From: Mycobacterium paraseoulense
Lineage (GTDB): Bacteria > Actinomycetota > Actinomycetes > Mycobacteriales > Mycobacteriaceae
DNA: 64,000 nt
NCBI RefSeq assembly: GCF_010731655.1
Contig: NZ_AP022619.1
Span: forward strand, 2,232,001 to 2,296,000
Direction: 5' to 3'
The position numbers and the translations under genes were made by a program. Of this stretch, positions 40,669 to 56,865 are shown one piece after another (position 1 is the first letter of the stretch; every line of letters starts with the position of its first letter). Under the pieces are notes generated by a model, which saw only the letters and a list, made by a program, of their open reading frames with translations, had not been told where the DNA came from and did not search any database.

Positions 40669-41973
40669 ATGGACGACGTAGAAACCGCGCGACCGGCCCG
40701 CAATCTTGCGGTGGACTTCTACCGCGCGTCGGGCGTGGTGGCCATCGTATTGGGCCACTGGCTGGCCGGTTCCGTGACCTATCGCGACGGTCAATTCGGC
40801 CGGGAGAACCCGCTGCTCGACATGCCGTGGACGCAATGGCTGACCTGGATATTCCAGGCCGTCCCGGTGTTCTTCTTCGTGGCCGGGTACGCCGGAGCCG
40901 TGTCATGGGCGCACCGCCGCGAGGCCGACAATTTCTCGCGCCAGGCGTGGATTCGCCACCGCTTGGCTCGGGTGCTGGGGCCGACAACCGTCTACGTCGC
41001 GCTGATTTCGGTCCTCGTGGTGGCGCTCCAGGTCCGCCATGCTCCGGGCACGGTGTTGGAGTACGCGGGCTGGGCGGTGGCCATGCACCTGTGGTTCCTC
41101 GCCGTCTACGTGCTGGTGGTGTCTCTGACACCGGTTGCCGTGCGGCACACCGGCGTTGGGGCCTCAGAGTGCCGGTGGTGCTGGCCGCGGCGGTCGTGCT
41201 GATCGATGCCGTCTCGCTCGCGGGCCATGTCCCCTGTCGGCGCGCTCAACTACCTGCTGTGCTGGGGCCTGCTCTACCAGCTCGGGATCGCGTGGCAGGG
41301 CGGGCTGTTGGCCGGCCGCAGACCGGTGCTGATCGCCGCCGGTTCGGCAGTCGCTCTGGCACTGCTGATCCGGGTGGGGCCGTATCCGGTGAGCATGATC
41401 GGCGTTCCGGGCGAAGCGATCGAGAACACGACGCCACCGACGGTGGCGATGATGGCGTTCGCGTGCACGCAGGCCGGGCTGGCTATGGCACTCGCAGCGA
41501 CACTCGACCGCGTCCTGCGGCACCGCCCGGTGCGACACGTCTTGTCGACCGCCAATGCCAACGTGATGGCCCTTTACCTCTGGCACATGATTCCGGTGGT
41601 CCTCGTCGCGATCGTCGCTTATCCGGCCGGCCTGATACCGCAGCCCCACGAGGGGTCTGCGGCCTGGTAACTGGTCCGATTGGAGTGGATCACGATCCTC
41701 AGCGTGGTGGCGGCGGCCGAAATGGTGCTGCTGTGGTGGCAACGGCGGTTCTTCGCGGTTCCGCTCCCGACGTTCGGACTGCCACTCGGCGATCGCTGGG
41801 GCGAAGCAATCATGCTCTGCGGCGCCGTCCTGGCCGCGGTTGGTCTGCACCTCCTGGCCCAGGGCGGCTTCGCACCGGACGGGCGATTCTCCTGGCCGAC
41901 CGCGGCGGTGTTCGCCGCGGGCGTGGTCCTGGTGGCGTTGCGGCCCAAGACGCCGTCGCCCGTCACCGGCCTT
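40669..41973 (+). pseudogene. Integral membrane acyltransferase (acyltransferase 3 family), broken
   Basis: A polytopic membrane protein of about 430 residues. It starts ARPARNLAVDFYRASGVVAIVLGHWL (the family N-terminal helix with its His), followed by VPVFFFVAGYAGAVSW, LVLVVSLTPVAVR-type helices and NVMALYLWHMIPVVL near the end. Breaks occur at 41154 (one G short) and near 41238, and an in-frame TAA at 41668-41670 interrupts SAAW and LVRLEWITIL. The 3' end runs into the tail of the convergent pks gene, so its natural stop is uncertain. Members O-acylate sugars or lipids in the envelope. Confidence 0.65.
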
Positions 41974-41991
41974 GAGGCGCGGCGCGAGCGC

Positions 41992-49092
<7,101 letters not shown>

Positions 49093-49148
49093 GCATCAGT
49101 CCTCTCAGACAGCGAAGGTAGACCCCCCGGGGCCAGCCTTCGGCGACA

Positions 49149-49169
49149 GGTCCGTGCTCTTTACGGACC
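49149..49169. promoter_or_regulatory. Inverted repeat in the pks leader
   Basis: GGTCCGT and ACGGACC, a perfect 7-base inverted repeat with a 7-base spacer, 57-77 bases upstream of the pks start. It could be a regulator operator or an RNA hairpin in the pks leader. Confidence 0.4.
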
Positions 49170-49237
49170 ACGCGTTTGACCCGCTCACTGCACTGCACCA
49201 CATGCCGACGCGATACGCAGCAGAATGATCTCCCAGC

Positions 49238-49253
49238 GGCGAGTAGTCTCGCC
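49238..49253. promoter_or_regulatory. Second inverted repeat between pks and papA
   Basis: GGCGAG, TAGT, CTCGCC: a perfect 6-base inverted repeat with a 4-base centre, near the middle of the divergent region. Candidate operator; chance is possible in GC-rich DNA. Confidence 0.3.
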
Positions 49254-49423
49254 GGATGCCGGACTGCGTCTCGCGCCGGACCGCCCATACCCTAACCGGC
49301 CCCATACCCGTGGCTACACACTCGGGCCCGGCATGTCGGGTCCCTCGGCCGCCGAAGAAGTTATGTTGATCTCGCCACCAGCGGGGCCCGCAAACGTAGC
49401 CCGTGGAACCAAGGAGAAGATTT

Positions 49424-50845
49424 TTGCGCATCGGGAAAATTACGATCGGCTCGATCGGTGAGTGGACGGTGAGCCCGGGCGCGGTGGTCTCGTGGCACCC
49501 GACGCCCGCCGCTCGGCAAAAGGCCCGGCAGGCGCCGGTCAGTCCCGTGCCGGTCAGCTACATGCAGGGGCAACATCTTCGGGGTTACCACCGCCAAACT
49601 TCCTCGGGGCTCGACTATTCGCGGCAAATCATCGCCACCTGCGAGATTCCCGGCCAGTGCGACATCTCCGCCATGAACGACGCGCTCAACGCGTACTTGC
49701 GTCGCCATGACACGTACCGCAGTTGGTTCGAGTACACCGACACCGGAGACATCGTCCGGCATACCATCGATGATCCTGGGGATATCGAATTCGCGCCGAC
49801 GCACCACGGCGAATTGGCGATCGAAGACTTGCACGCCCATGTGGTCGCCACGCCCGATCCGTTCAACTGGGAGTGCTTCAGTTTCGGGATCGTTCAAAAC
49901 GAGGATCACTTCACCTTCTACTCGAGCATTGATCACGTCCACGGGGACGCTGCGCTGATCGGCATCACGATGGCGGAGTCCCATACGATGTATTCAGCTT
50001 TGACGAGCGGCGCCGGGCCCCTTGCGCTGCCCGCCGCCGGCAGCTTTGACGATTTCTGTGTCGAAGAACTCCGGTACACATCGGATTTGACGCTGGATTC
50101 GCTGCAGGTGCGCTCGTGGATCGACTTCGCGGAGAACAACAATGGAAGCCTGCCGGAGTTCCCGCTGCCGTTGGGTAATCCACTGGAGCCGACCAAGAGT
50201 GACATGATCACGGACACCCTGATGGACGCGGCGCAAACCGCGAGATTCGAATCGGCCTGCTCGGCGGCCGGTGCCCGCTTCGTCGGCGGCCTCTTCGCCT
50301 GCCTCGCCCAGGTGGAACATGAATTCACGGGTGCCGCCACGTATTACGGACTCACTCCCAGGGATACCCGCAGAAGTTCGGACAATTTCATGACTCAGGG
50401 CTGGTTCACCGGCCTGGTTCCGATCACCGTCCCCATAGCCGCCGTGTCCTTCGGTGACGCCGCGTGGGCGGCGCAGAATTCTTTTGATTCGAGCCTGGAC
50501 ATGGCCAGGGTGCCGTATTACCGCGTGCTGGAATTGGCCCCCTGGCTGAGCAGACCCCGCCCGAACTTCCCGGTATCGAATTTCTTTCATGCGGACGCCG
50601 CTCCGATGAATGCCGTGCTCGCGGCTGCCGAGATGGGTTATGCGAACCAGATCGGAATCTATTCCGACGGAAGATATTCGTATCAACTGACGATCTATAT
50701 CTTCCGATACTACGAGGGCACCGCGATGGCGATAATGTTTCCCGACAACGCGGTTGCCCGAAAATCGGTTTCCCGCTACGTCGCAGCGATGAAGTCCGTG
50801 TGCATGCGGGTCGCCGACAGCGGGCACTGGGGGCGCGTTGCGTAG
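49424..50845 (+). CDS. papA3: PapA3-like polyketide-associated acyltransferase
   Basis: A 473-residue condensation-domain-like acyltransferase that resembles M. tuberculosis PapA3 (Rv1182) along its length: PVSYMQGQHLRGYH, LRRHDTYRSWF, YYGLTPRDTRR, MTQGWFTGLVPITVPIA and GIYSDGRYSYQL. The HxxxD catalytic motif is HVHGD (H171, D175). I chose the TTG at 49424 because aaggagaa lies 5 bases upstream and the family begins RIGKITIG there. PapA3 transfers fatty acyl groups to trehalose in diacyltrehalose synthesis; here the acceptor and donor are inferred only. It is followed by the MmpL10-like gene. The symbol reflects family resemblance, not proven orthology. Confidence 0.85.
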   Translation: MRIGKITIGSIGEWTVSPGAVVSWHPTPAARQKARQAPVSPVPVSYMQGQHLRGYHRQTSSGLDYSRQIIATCEIPGQCDISAMNDALNAYLRRHDTYRSWFEYTDTGDIVRHTIDDPGDIEFAPTHHGELAIEDLHAHVVATPDPFNWECFSFGIVQNEDHFTFYSSIDHVHGDAALIGITMAESHTMYSALTSGAGPLALPAAGSFDDFCVEELRYTSDLTLDSLQVRSWIDFAENNNGSLPEFPLPLGNPLEPTKSDMITDTLMDAAQTARFESACSAAGARFVGGLFACLAQVEHEFTGAATYYGLTPRDTRRSSDNFMTQGWFTGLVPITVPIAAVSFGDAAWAAQNSFDSSLDMARVPYYRVLELAPWLSRPRPNFPVSNFFHADAAPMNAVLAAAEMGYANQIGIYSDGRYSYQLTIYIFRYYEGTAMAIMFPDNAVARKSVSRYVAAMKSVCMRVADSGHWGRVA

Positions 50846-50859
50846 CGAGGAGTAAAACG

Positions 50860-50925
50860 ATGGCTGGTGCTTTATTCCGGATGAGCCATCTCCGGCCGGC
50901 CGGGTGGTCGATGTGCGACGGCTAG
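50860..50925 (+). other. Out-of-frame short ORF with the only good SD at the mmpL start
   Basis: ATG at 50860 has a clear ribosome-binding site (gaggag, 50847-50852) and opens 21 codons ([21 protein letters not shown]) that end inside the mmpL gene in another frame. Either translation of mmpL is coupled to this ORF, or a single-base error hides that this ATG is the real mmpL start. Confidence 0.45.
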
Positions 50926-53912
50926 CCGATTTCGTGGCGCGGTGGCCCGGCGCGGTGATCGGGCTGTGGGTGGTCATTGCGGTCGCACTGCCGCTGACAT
51001 TGCCGACCCTGAACGAGATGGCACAGCGGCATCCGCTCGCGATGTTGCCCGCGGGGGCGCCGTCGAGCGTCGCCGCCCGAAAGATGACCGAGGCGTTTCA
51101 CGAATCGGGCGCCGATGATCTGCTCGTGGTGGTCCTCACCGACGAGAAAGGGCTTGGGCCCGCCGACGAGGCCGCCTACCGCAAGCTGGTGTCCGCGCTG
51201 CACGGGGACACGCGCGACGTGCTGATGCTGCAGGATTTCGTGAGCACGCCGTCCCTGCGCCCGGCCCTGACCAGCAAAGACCACAAGTCGTGGGTGCTGC
51301 CGGTCGGCATTGCCGGCGAACTGGGCACGCCCAAGTCCTACGCCGCGTACACCCGCGTCGCCGACGTCGTCAAACACAGCGTCGCGGGCAGCCCGCTGAC
51401 GGCGAACCTCACCGGGCCCGCGGCCACCGTCGGCGACCTCACCGTCGCGGGGGAGCGGGACCGCCTCCCGATCGAACTTGCGATCGCCGGCCTTGTCCTC
51501 GTCGTCCTGTTGATCATTTACCGCAACCCGCTCACCATGCTGCTCCCCCTGATCGCGATCGGGGCGTCGTTGGTGATCGCGCAGGCCGTGGTGGCTGGAA
51601 TCTCCCAGTTCAGCGGCCTGGGCGTGTCGAACCAGTCCATCATCTTCCTGAGCGCGATGATCGCCGGCGCGGGAACCGATTACGCGGTCTTCCTCATCAG
51701 CCGCTATCACGACTATCTGCGGCTCGGCGCGGACCACCACGAAGCGGTACAGCGGGCGTTGATCTCGATCGGAAAAGTGATCGCCGCGTCCGCGGCCACG
51801 GTGGGGATCACCTTCCTCGGAATGAGCTTCGCCCGCATGGGCGTGTTTTCCACGGTCGGGGTGTCCTCGGCCATCGGGATCGGCGTCGCGTTCCTCGCGG
51901 CGATGACCTTGCTTCCCGCCATCCTCGTGGTGGCCGGGCCGCGCGGATGGGTCAAACCGTCGCGCGAACTGACCGCCCGGTTTTGGCGACGGTCGGGGAT
52001 ACGCATCGTGCGCCGGCCGAGGATTCATCTGGTCGCCAGCGTGCTGGTGTTGATCATCCTCGCCAGCTGCGCGGGCCTGGTGCGCTACAACTACGACGAC
52101 CGCAAAGCCCTGCGGGCGTCGGCCCCGAGTTCGGTCGGATACGCCGCGCTGGATCGCCATTTCCCGGTCAACCAGTCCATTCCCGAGTACATCCTGGTCC
52201 AGTCCCCGCACGACCTGCGCACACCGCGTGCGCTCGCGGATCTGGAGCAGATGGCCAGCCGGGTGGGCCAACTGCCGAACATCGCTGCGGTCAGCGGCGT
52301 CACCCGGCCCGCCGGAGCCGTGCCGGAGCAGTTCAGGGCGACGTATCAGGCCGGCGCGGTCGGCGCTCGCCTGGGCGCCGGTTCCGCCGTGATCAACGAC
52401 CACACCGACGAGCTGAACCGGCTGGTCGCCGGGGCGAACACGCTGGCCGACAACCTCGGCGACGTGCGCGGGCAGGTCAACCAGATGGTCGCCGGGATGC
52501 AGGGCCTGACCGACGCTTTCACGTCGATGAGAAGCCAGTACGGCGGCGACAAACTGGTCAGGGAAGTCGTCACGGCGGCCAAGCTGGTCAACAGCATCAA
52601 CTCGCTCGGCCATACCATCGGCGTGAACTTCGCGGCCGTCAAGGACATGTTCGCCTGGGTGGCCCCGGTGCTGGTGGCACTCGAGGGCAACCAGGTCTGC
52701 GATGCCGACCCCTCCTGCAGCGCCACCCGGGTCCAGTTCGAGCGCGTGGTCAACGCGCGCGGCGACGGAAGCCTCGACCAGATCAACGAGCTGGCCGGAC
52801 AGCTGCAGGCATTCCAGGACAGGCAGACCCTCAACGCGTCGGTCGATCATCTACGTGCCGCGCTCACCAGCTTCGTCAAGGCGCTGCGCGCCATGGGGCT
52901 GGACCAACCGGGTGGGCTGCAAGCCGATCTGAACCATCTCCAGCAAGGCGCCGACCGGTTCGCGGGTGGCAGCCGGCAAGTGGCCGACGGCGTGGACCAG
53001 CTCGTCGACCAGATCAAGCAGATGGGCGCCGGCCTCGGTGAGGCCTCGGCGTTTCTCCTGACGCTGAAACGCGACGCGGCCGACCCGTCGATGGCGGGGT
53101 TCAACGTTCCGGCGCAGCTCTTGCACATGGACGAGTTCAAGAAGGCGGCTAAGGCGTTCGTCTCGCCGGACGGGCACTCCGTGCGGTACCTGGTCCAAAC
53201 CAAACTCAATCCGTTCAGCGCCGAGGCGATGGATCAGGTCGATGCGATCACCCACACCGCCCGGGAAGCCCAACCGAACACCGCGCTGGCGGACGCCTCC
53301 GTATCGATGGTGGGTTATCCCGTCACGCTGCGTGACACCCGCGATTTTTACGAGCACGACATCAGATTCATCATCGCCGTCACCATCATCGTGGTGCTAC
53401 TGACGTTGATCGCGCTCCTGCGCGCCGTCGTCGCACCGCTGTATCTGGTGGCTTCCGTCGTCATCTCGTACCTGTCGGCGGTCGGCATCGGCGTCCTGAT
53501 CTTCCAAGTGGTCCTCGGCCAGCAATTACATTGGAGCGTGCCCCCGTTGGCCTTCGTGGTGTTGGTCGCGGTCGGGGCCGACTACAACATGCTGTTCATC
53601 TCGCGAATGCGTGACGAATCCCCGCACAGCATGCGTTACGGCATCATCCGCACCCTGGGTTCGACCGGCGGGGTGATCACCGCGGCCGGTTTGATCTTCG
53701 CCGCCTCGATGTGGGGGCTGGTGTTTTCCAGCATCAGCACCGTCGTCCAGGGCGGTGTGGTGATCGGCATCGGAATCTTGCTCGACACCTTCCTGGTGCG
53801 CACCGTAACCGTGCCCGCGCTGGCTACGCTGGTCGGGCGGGCGAGCTGGTGGCCGTCGCGACTGGGATCGCGGCGGTCGCGCCCACCCTCAGCGGTCGGG
53901 CATGTGGAGTAG
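50904..53912 (+). CDS. mmpL10: MmpL10-like RND lipid transporter
   Basis: A 1002-residue MmpL protein with twelve predicted membrane segments, two periplasmic domains and the proton-relay Asp-Tyr pairs [14 protein letters not shown] and [12 protein letters not shown]. It resembles M. tuberculosis MmpL10 (Rv1183, also about 1002 residues from memory) throughout, for example [10 protein letters not shown] near the start, [20 protein letters not shown] and [21 protein letters not shown]. MmpL10 exports diacyltrehalose-type glycolipids. The GTG start at 50904 (or 50913) has no ribosome-binding site; the good one belongs to an out-of-frame ATG at 50860. It lies between the PapA3-like gene and the PE-PPE-domain gene. 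Confidence 0.88.
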   Translation: MVDVRRLADFVARWPGAVIGLWVVIAVALPLTLPTLNEMAQRHPLAMLPAGAPSSVAARKMTEAFHESGADDLLVVVLTDEKGLGPADEAAYRKLVSALHGDTRDVLMLQDFVSTPSLRPALTSKDHKSWVLPVGIAGELGTPKSYAAYTRVADVVKHSVAGSPLTANLTGPAATVGDLTVAGERDRLPIELAIAGLVLVVLLIIYRNPLTMLLPLIAIGASLVIAQAVVAGISQFSGLGVSNQSIIFLSAMIAGAGTDYAVFLISRYHDYLRLGADHHEAVQRALISIGKVIAASAATVGITFLGMSFARMGVFSTVGVSSAIGIGVAFLAAMTLLPAILVVAGPRGWVKPSRELTARFWRRSGIRIVRRPRIHLVASVLVLIILASCAGLVRYNYDDRKALRASAPSSVGYAALDRHFPVNQSIPEYILVQSPHDLRTPRALADLEQMASRVGQLPNIAAVSGVTRPAGAVPEQFRATYQAGAVGARLGAGSAVINDHTDELNRLVAGANTLADNLGDVRGQVNQMVAGMQGLTDAFTSMRSQYGGDKLVREVVTAAKLVNSINSLGHTIGVNFAAVKDMFAWVAPVLVALEGNQVCDADPSCSATRVQFERVVNARGDGSLDQINELAGQLQAFQDRQTLNASVDHLRAALTSFVKALRAMGLDQPGGLQADLNHLQQGADRFAGGSRQVADGVDQLVDQIKQMGAGLGEASAFLLTLKRDAADPSMAGFNVPAQLLHMDEFKKAAKAFVSPDGHSVRYLVQTKLNPFSAEAMDQVDAITHTAREAQPNTALADASVSMVGYPVTLRDTRDFYEHDIRFIIAVTIIVVLLTLIALLRAVVAPLYLVASVVISYLSAVGIGVLIFQVVLGQQLHWSVPPLAFVVLVAVGADYNMLFISRMRDESPHSMRYGIIRTLGSTGGVITAAGLIFAASMWGLVFSSISTVVQGGVVIGIGILLDTFLVRTVTVPALATLVGRASWWPSRLGSRRSRPPSAVGHVE

Positions 53913-53991
53913 GGAGGCCGCCCGGCCCGGGGTTGGCGAGGTCCGCGCGCGGTATGCGACACTAACGGAGTCGAGCAGGCGGGAAGTGGCG

Positions 53992-55092
53992 ATGCAGAAA
54001 CTACTCGCAGGGGTTGCGGCCCTGGTAACCCTCAGTGCCACAGGATGTTTCGGCTTTGGGATCGCGACGGCCGACGACGCACCGGGCGACGGGACTCCCG
54101 CCGACGGAACGGCGTACGCACTTGGCGGCGCTCACGTCCCGGGTATTCCCTACGACGAGTACGGCCGGCGCCTGGGTGCCGGATGGTTCCCGGGGCTGAA
54201 ACGGGAGATCATCAACTACCCGGCGGGGCAGGTTCAGGGCCACGTGCTCGAGCGGCTCTTTCCGGGCATAGGGCGGCTGGATGAAGCCTTCCCGGGCCTG
54301 GGCGTGGACGGGCCCAGCGTCGGTGAGTCGGTCGCCGTCGGCGCCGACAACCTGGACGCGGCGATCCGCCGAGGTGGCCCGGGAGCCGCGATCGGCCTGT
54401 CCGAGGGCTCGCTCGTGCTCGACGCGGAGCAGGCTCGGCTCGCCAACGATCCGACCGCTCCCCCGCCAAATCAATTGGTGTTCAGCACGTTTGGAAATCC
54501 GGTGGGACGTCACGCTTTCGGCGAGAGCTTCCTGACCTCCGTGTTCCCGGTGGGCGCGGTCGTTCCCGCGCTCGACTACCGCATACCGCCTCCGGTGGAA
54601 AGCCAATACGACACCAAGGCGTTCGTCGCCGCGTACGACATGATCGCCGACTTCCCCGACCGGCCGGACAACCTGTTGGCGCTCGCCAACACGCTGGTGG
54701 GCGAGGCGACGGGCCATACGGCGGTTGCGTTCACCGACCCGAGCATGGTGCCGCCGCAGAACGTCAGGACGACCGTCAACTCCAAGGGCGCGACGACCAC
54801 GACGTATCTGATTCCCGAGAGACACCTGCCGCTGGTATTGCCGCTGGGCTACCTCGGGGTACCCGAAGACGTGTTGAATCGGCTCGACGCCGAGCTGACA
54901 CCCATGGTGAACGCGGGATATTCGCGCAACGACGACCCACTGACCGCTCCAGTTCAAGTGGATCCGGTGCGTGGCTTTGACCCCGCCGCCGTGATCGCAC
55001 CGGCCAGTCAGGCCACCTTCGGCGGTGGCGCCGATCCTTTTTCGCAGCTGTTGTCCAGCTCCATGGCCGCGTTCAATCAGGGCAACCGCTGA
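53992..55092 (+). CDS. Secreted PE-PPE-domain serine hydrolase (Chp2-like)
   Basis: A 366-residue exported protein. A hydrophobic signal with a possible lipobox (LSATGC, C19) is followed by a PE-PPE domain of the alpha/beta hydrolase type, with INYPAGQ, the nucleophile motif GLSEGS (S137) and a proline-rich C-terminal half ([30 protein letters not shown]). In M. tuberculosis a protein of this type (Rv1184c, Chp2) lies beside papA3 and mmpL10 and transfers acyl chains between acyltrehaloses outside the cell. I infer the same kind of role here. The ATG at 53992 was chosen because the signal peptide begins there. Confidence 0.8.
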   Translation: MQKLLAGVAALVTLSATGCFGFGIATADDAPGDGTPADGTAYALGGAHVPGIPYDEYGRRLGAGWFPGLKREIINYPAGQVQGHVLERLFPGIGRLDEAFPGLGVDGPSVGESVAVGADNLDAAIRRGGPGAAIGLSEGSLVLDAEQARLANDPTAPPPNQLVFSTFGNPVGRHAFGESFLTSVFPVGAVVPALDYRIPPPVESQYDTKAFVAAYDMIADFPDRPDNLLALANTLVGEATGHTAVAFTDPSMVPPQNVRTTVNSKGATTTTYLIPERHLPLVLPLGYLGVPEDVLNRLDAELTPMVNAGYSRNDDPLTAPVQVDPVRGFDPAAVIAPASQATFGGGADPFSQLLSSSMAAFNQGNR

Positions 55093-55170
55093 CCGGATAG
55101 CCGGTTCCCACAAGCCCACGGCGGCCGTCGGCGATAATGGCTCGCATTCGGCCACGTCAAAGGAGACGCG

Positions 55171-56229
55171 ATGAGCAAGCCCCCGACAGACCGTCCGCTG
55201 CGGGTGATCCAGTGGACGACCGGGAATATCGGGCGACGTTCGCTGCACGCGATCATCGGCAGAGCGGACATGGAGCTGGTGGGGGTGTACGCGCATGGCG
55301 CGGACAAGATCGGGGTGGACGCCGCCGAACTGGCCGGCTGGCCCGAACCGACCGGGGTCCGGGCGACGAACGACGTCGACGCGCTGATTGCCCTGGGCGC
55401 GGACGCGTGTTGCTATAACCCGTTGTGGCCCAACGTCGATGAGCTGGTGCGGCTGCTGGAGGCGGGCGTCAACGTGTGCTCCAGCGCGGCCTGGATCACG
55501 GGGGGCAAGCAGACACCCGAGGACCGCGAACGCATCGTCGATGCCTGCAAACGAGGCGGTGCGACGATCTTCGGCAGCGGGGCGCACCCGGGCATGACCA
55601 ACATGGTCGGGATGGTGCTCAGCGGCGCCTGCGAACGCGTCGACGAGATCCGCATCACCGAGTCGGTTGACTGCTCGACCTACGAATCGGCGGAAACCCA
55701 AACGGCGATGGGCTTCTCGCAGGACCCCGATACGCCGGGGCTCGCCGAAACGGTGCGGCGCGAAAGCGAGGTCTTCGCCGAATCCGCCGCCATGATGGCC
55801 GACGCGATCGGGGCGAAGCTGGACCGGATGACCTTCGACGTGACCTTCACCGCGGCCACCGGCGATTCCGATCTGGGCTTCATGCGGATCCCCGCGGGGA
55901 CGGTGGGCGGCGTCTACGGCTACCACCGCGGCTGGGAGGGCGACCGCAACGTGGTCAGCGTGGGCTTCAACTGGACCATGGGCGACCACGTGGTGCCGCC
56001 GAAACCGCTGGAGCACGGCCACGTCATCCAGGTGTTCGGGTTGCCCAACATGCGCACCGTCCTGCATTGCCTGCCGCCGAAGGATTGGACGGAGCCCGGG
56101 TTCATGGGACTGGGAATGATCTACACGGCGATGCCGGTTACGAATGCCGTCCCGGCCGTCGTCGCCGCCGAACCAGGGATCGTGACGCTCGCCGATCTTC
56201 CACCGGTGACCGGCCGGGTGGCCCGTTAG
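55171..56229 (+). CDS. DapB-like NAD(P)-dependent oxidoreductase
   Basis: A 352-residue protein whose N-terminus (LRVIQWTTGNIGRRSLHAII) is the Rossmann start of the dihydrodipicolinate reductase-like family common in mycobacteria. It lacks the DapB catalytic context and is twice as specific to actinobacteria as to lysine synthesis in my experience, so a lysine role is unlikely. The second half (DHVVPPKPLEHGHVIQVFGLPNM) is conserved in these paralogues. A good ribosome-binding site (aaaggaga) precedes the ATG. Substrate unknown; a lipid or amino alcohol is possible. Confidence 0.75.
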   Translation: MSKPPTDRPLRVIQWTTGNIGRRSLHAIIGRADMELVGVYAHGADKIGVDAAELAGWPEPTGVRATNDVDALIALGADACCYNPLWPNVDELVRLLEAGVNVCSSAAWITGGKQTPEDRERIVDACKRGGATIFGSGAHPGMTNMVGMVLSGACERVDEIRITESVDCSTYESAETQTAMGFSQDPDTPGLAETVRRESEVFAESAAMMADAIGAKLDRMTFDVTFTAATGDSDLGFMRIPAGTVGGVYGYHRGWEGDRNVVSVGFNWTMGDHVVPPKPLEHGHVIQVFGLPNMRTVLHCLPPKDWTEPGFMGLGMIYTAMPVTNAVPAVVAAEPGIVTLADLPPVTGRVAR

Positions 56230-56301
56230 GCACCCAGCACCATATGCCGTTCGCCACATCGAGGCCCCGGAGGAACGCTTGCGTGCACTAAGGTTTAGAG
56301 T

Positions 56302-56313
56302 GCTTAGCTGAGC
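56302..56313. promoter_or_regulatory. Near-palindrome upstream of mmpS
   Basis: GCTTAGCTGAGC is palindromic except for one pair and lies 34 bases upstream of the earliest mmpS start, near AT-richer sequence (taaggtttagag). It could be part of the promoter or a repressor site. Confidence 0.25.
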
Positions 56314-56346
56314 AAAGCGTCGGGCGACAGCGGTGTCGTCGGCGAG

Positions 56347-56865
56347 GTGGTGAGCTTTGCGGCAGCGCCGGGGTGGCGGTTAGCGGAAGGCGGTCAGGTG
56401 GTGGCAGGTCCAGACTCGGGTCCACGTACCGGCGCCGTAGGCCGCCTTCTCAAACGCGCATGGATACCGCTGGTCTTGGTGGTGGTTCTGGCCGTTTCGG
56501 CGTTGATCGTGTCGCGGCTCCACAAGATTTTCGGCTCGCAAGATCTCAACGCGAACGCGGGCAAGGGGATCGAAATCGTGCAGTTCAACCCGAAGGTCGT
56601 GGTCTACGACGTCACCGGGCCGCCCGGCGCGACGGCCAACATCAACTACTGGGACGAGAACGCCAACACCCATCAGGTCAACGCGGCGCCGTTGCCGTGG
56701 TCGGCCACCATCTCGACGACCTTGCCGTCGGTGAGCGCCAACATCATGGCGCAGAGCGACAGCAGTGAGATCAGCTGCAAGATCACCGTGGACGGCGTCG
56801 TCCGCGAACAGCAGAATTCCAGCGGCCACAATGCCCAGACGTTCTGCCTGGTGAAGTCCGCATGA
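56347..56865 (+). CDS. MmpS-family membrane protein
   Basis: An MmpS accessory protein of up to 172 residues, with one N-terminal membrane helix (AWIPLVLVVVLAVSALIVS) and an extracytoplasmic beta-sandwich domain (VVYDVTGPPGATANINYWD, LPWSATISTTLPSVSANIMAQ, CKITVDG, FCLVKSA). The first 30 residues are not typical, so the true start may be a GTG near 56398. It overlaps the mmpL gene by 4 bases (ATGA). MmpS proteins support their partner MmpL in export, for siderophores in the MmpS4/S5 group. Confidence 0.88.
   Translation: MVSFAAAPGWRLAEGGQVVAGPDSGPRTGAVGRLLKRAWIPLVLVVVLAVSALIVSRLHKIFGSQDLNANAGKGIEIVQFNPKVVVYDVTGPPGATANINYWDENANTHQVNAAPLPWSATISTTLPSVSANIMAQSDSSEISCKITVDGVVREQQNSSGHNAQTFCLVKSA

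Larger units (their letters stand above)
49093..49423. other. Divergent promoter region between pks and papA3-like gene
   Basis: About 330 bases holding the promoters of both directions. It contains two perfect short inverted repeats (listed separately) and the ribosome-binding site of the papA gene (aaggagaa, 49411-49418). No clear -10 could be assigned on either strand. Confidence 0.5.
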
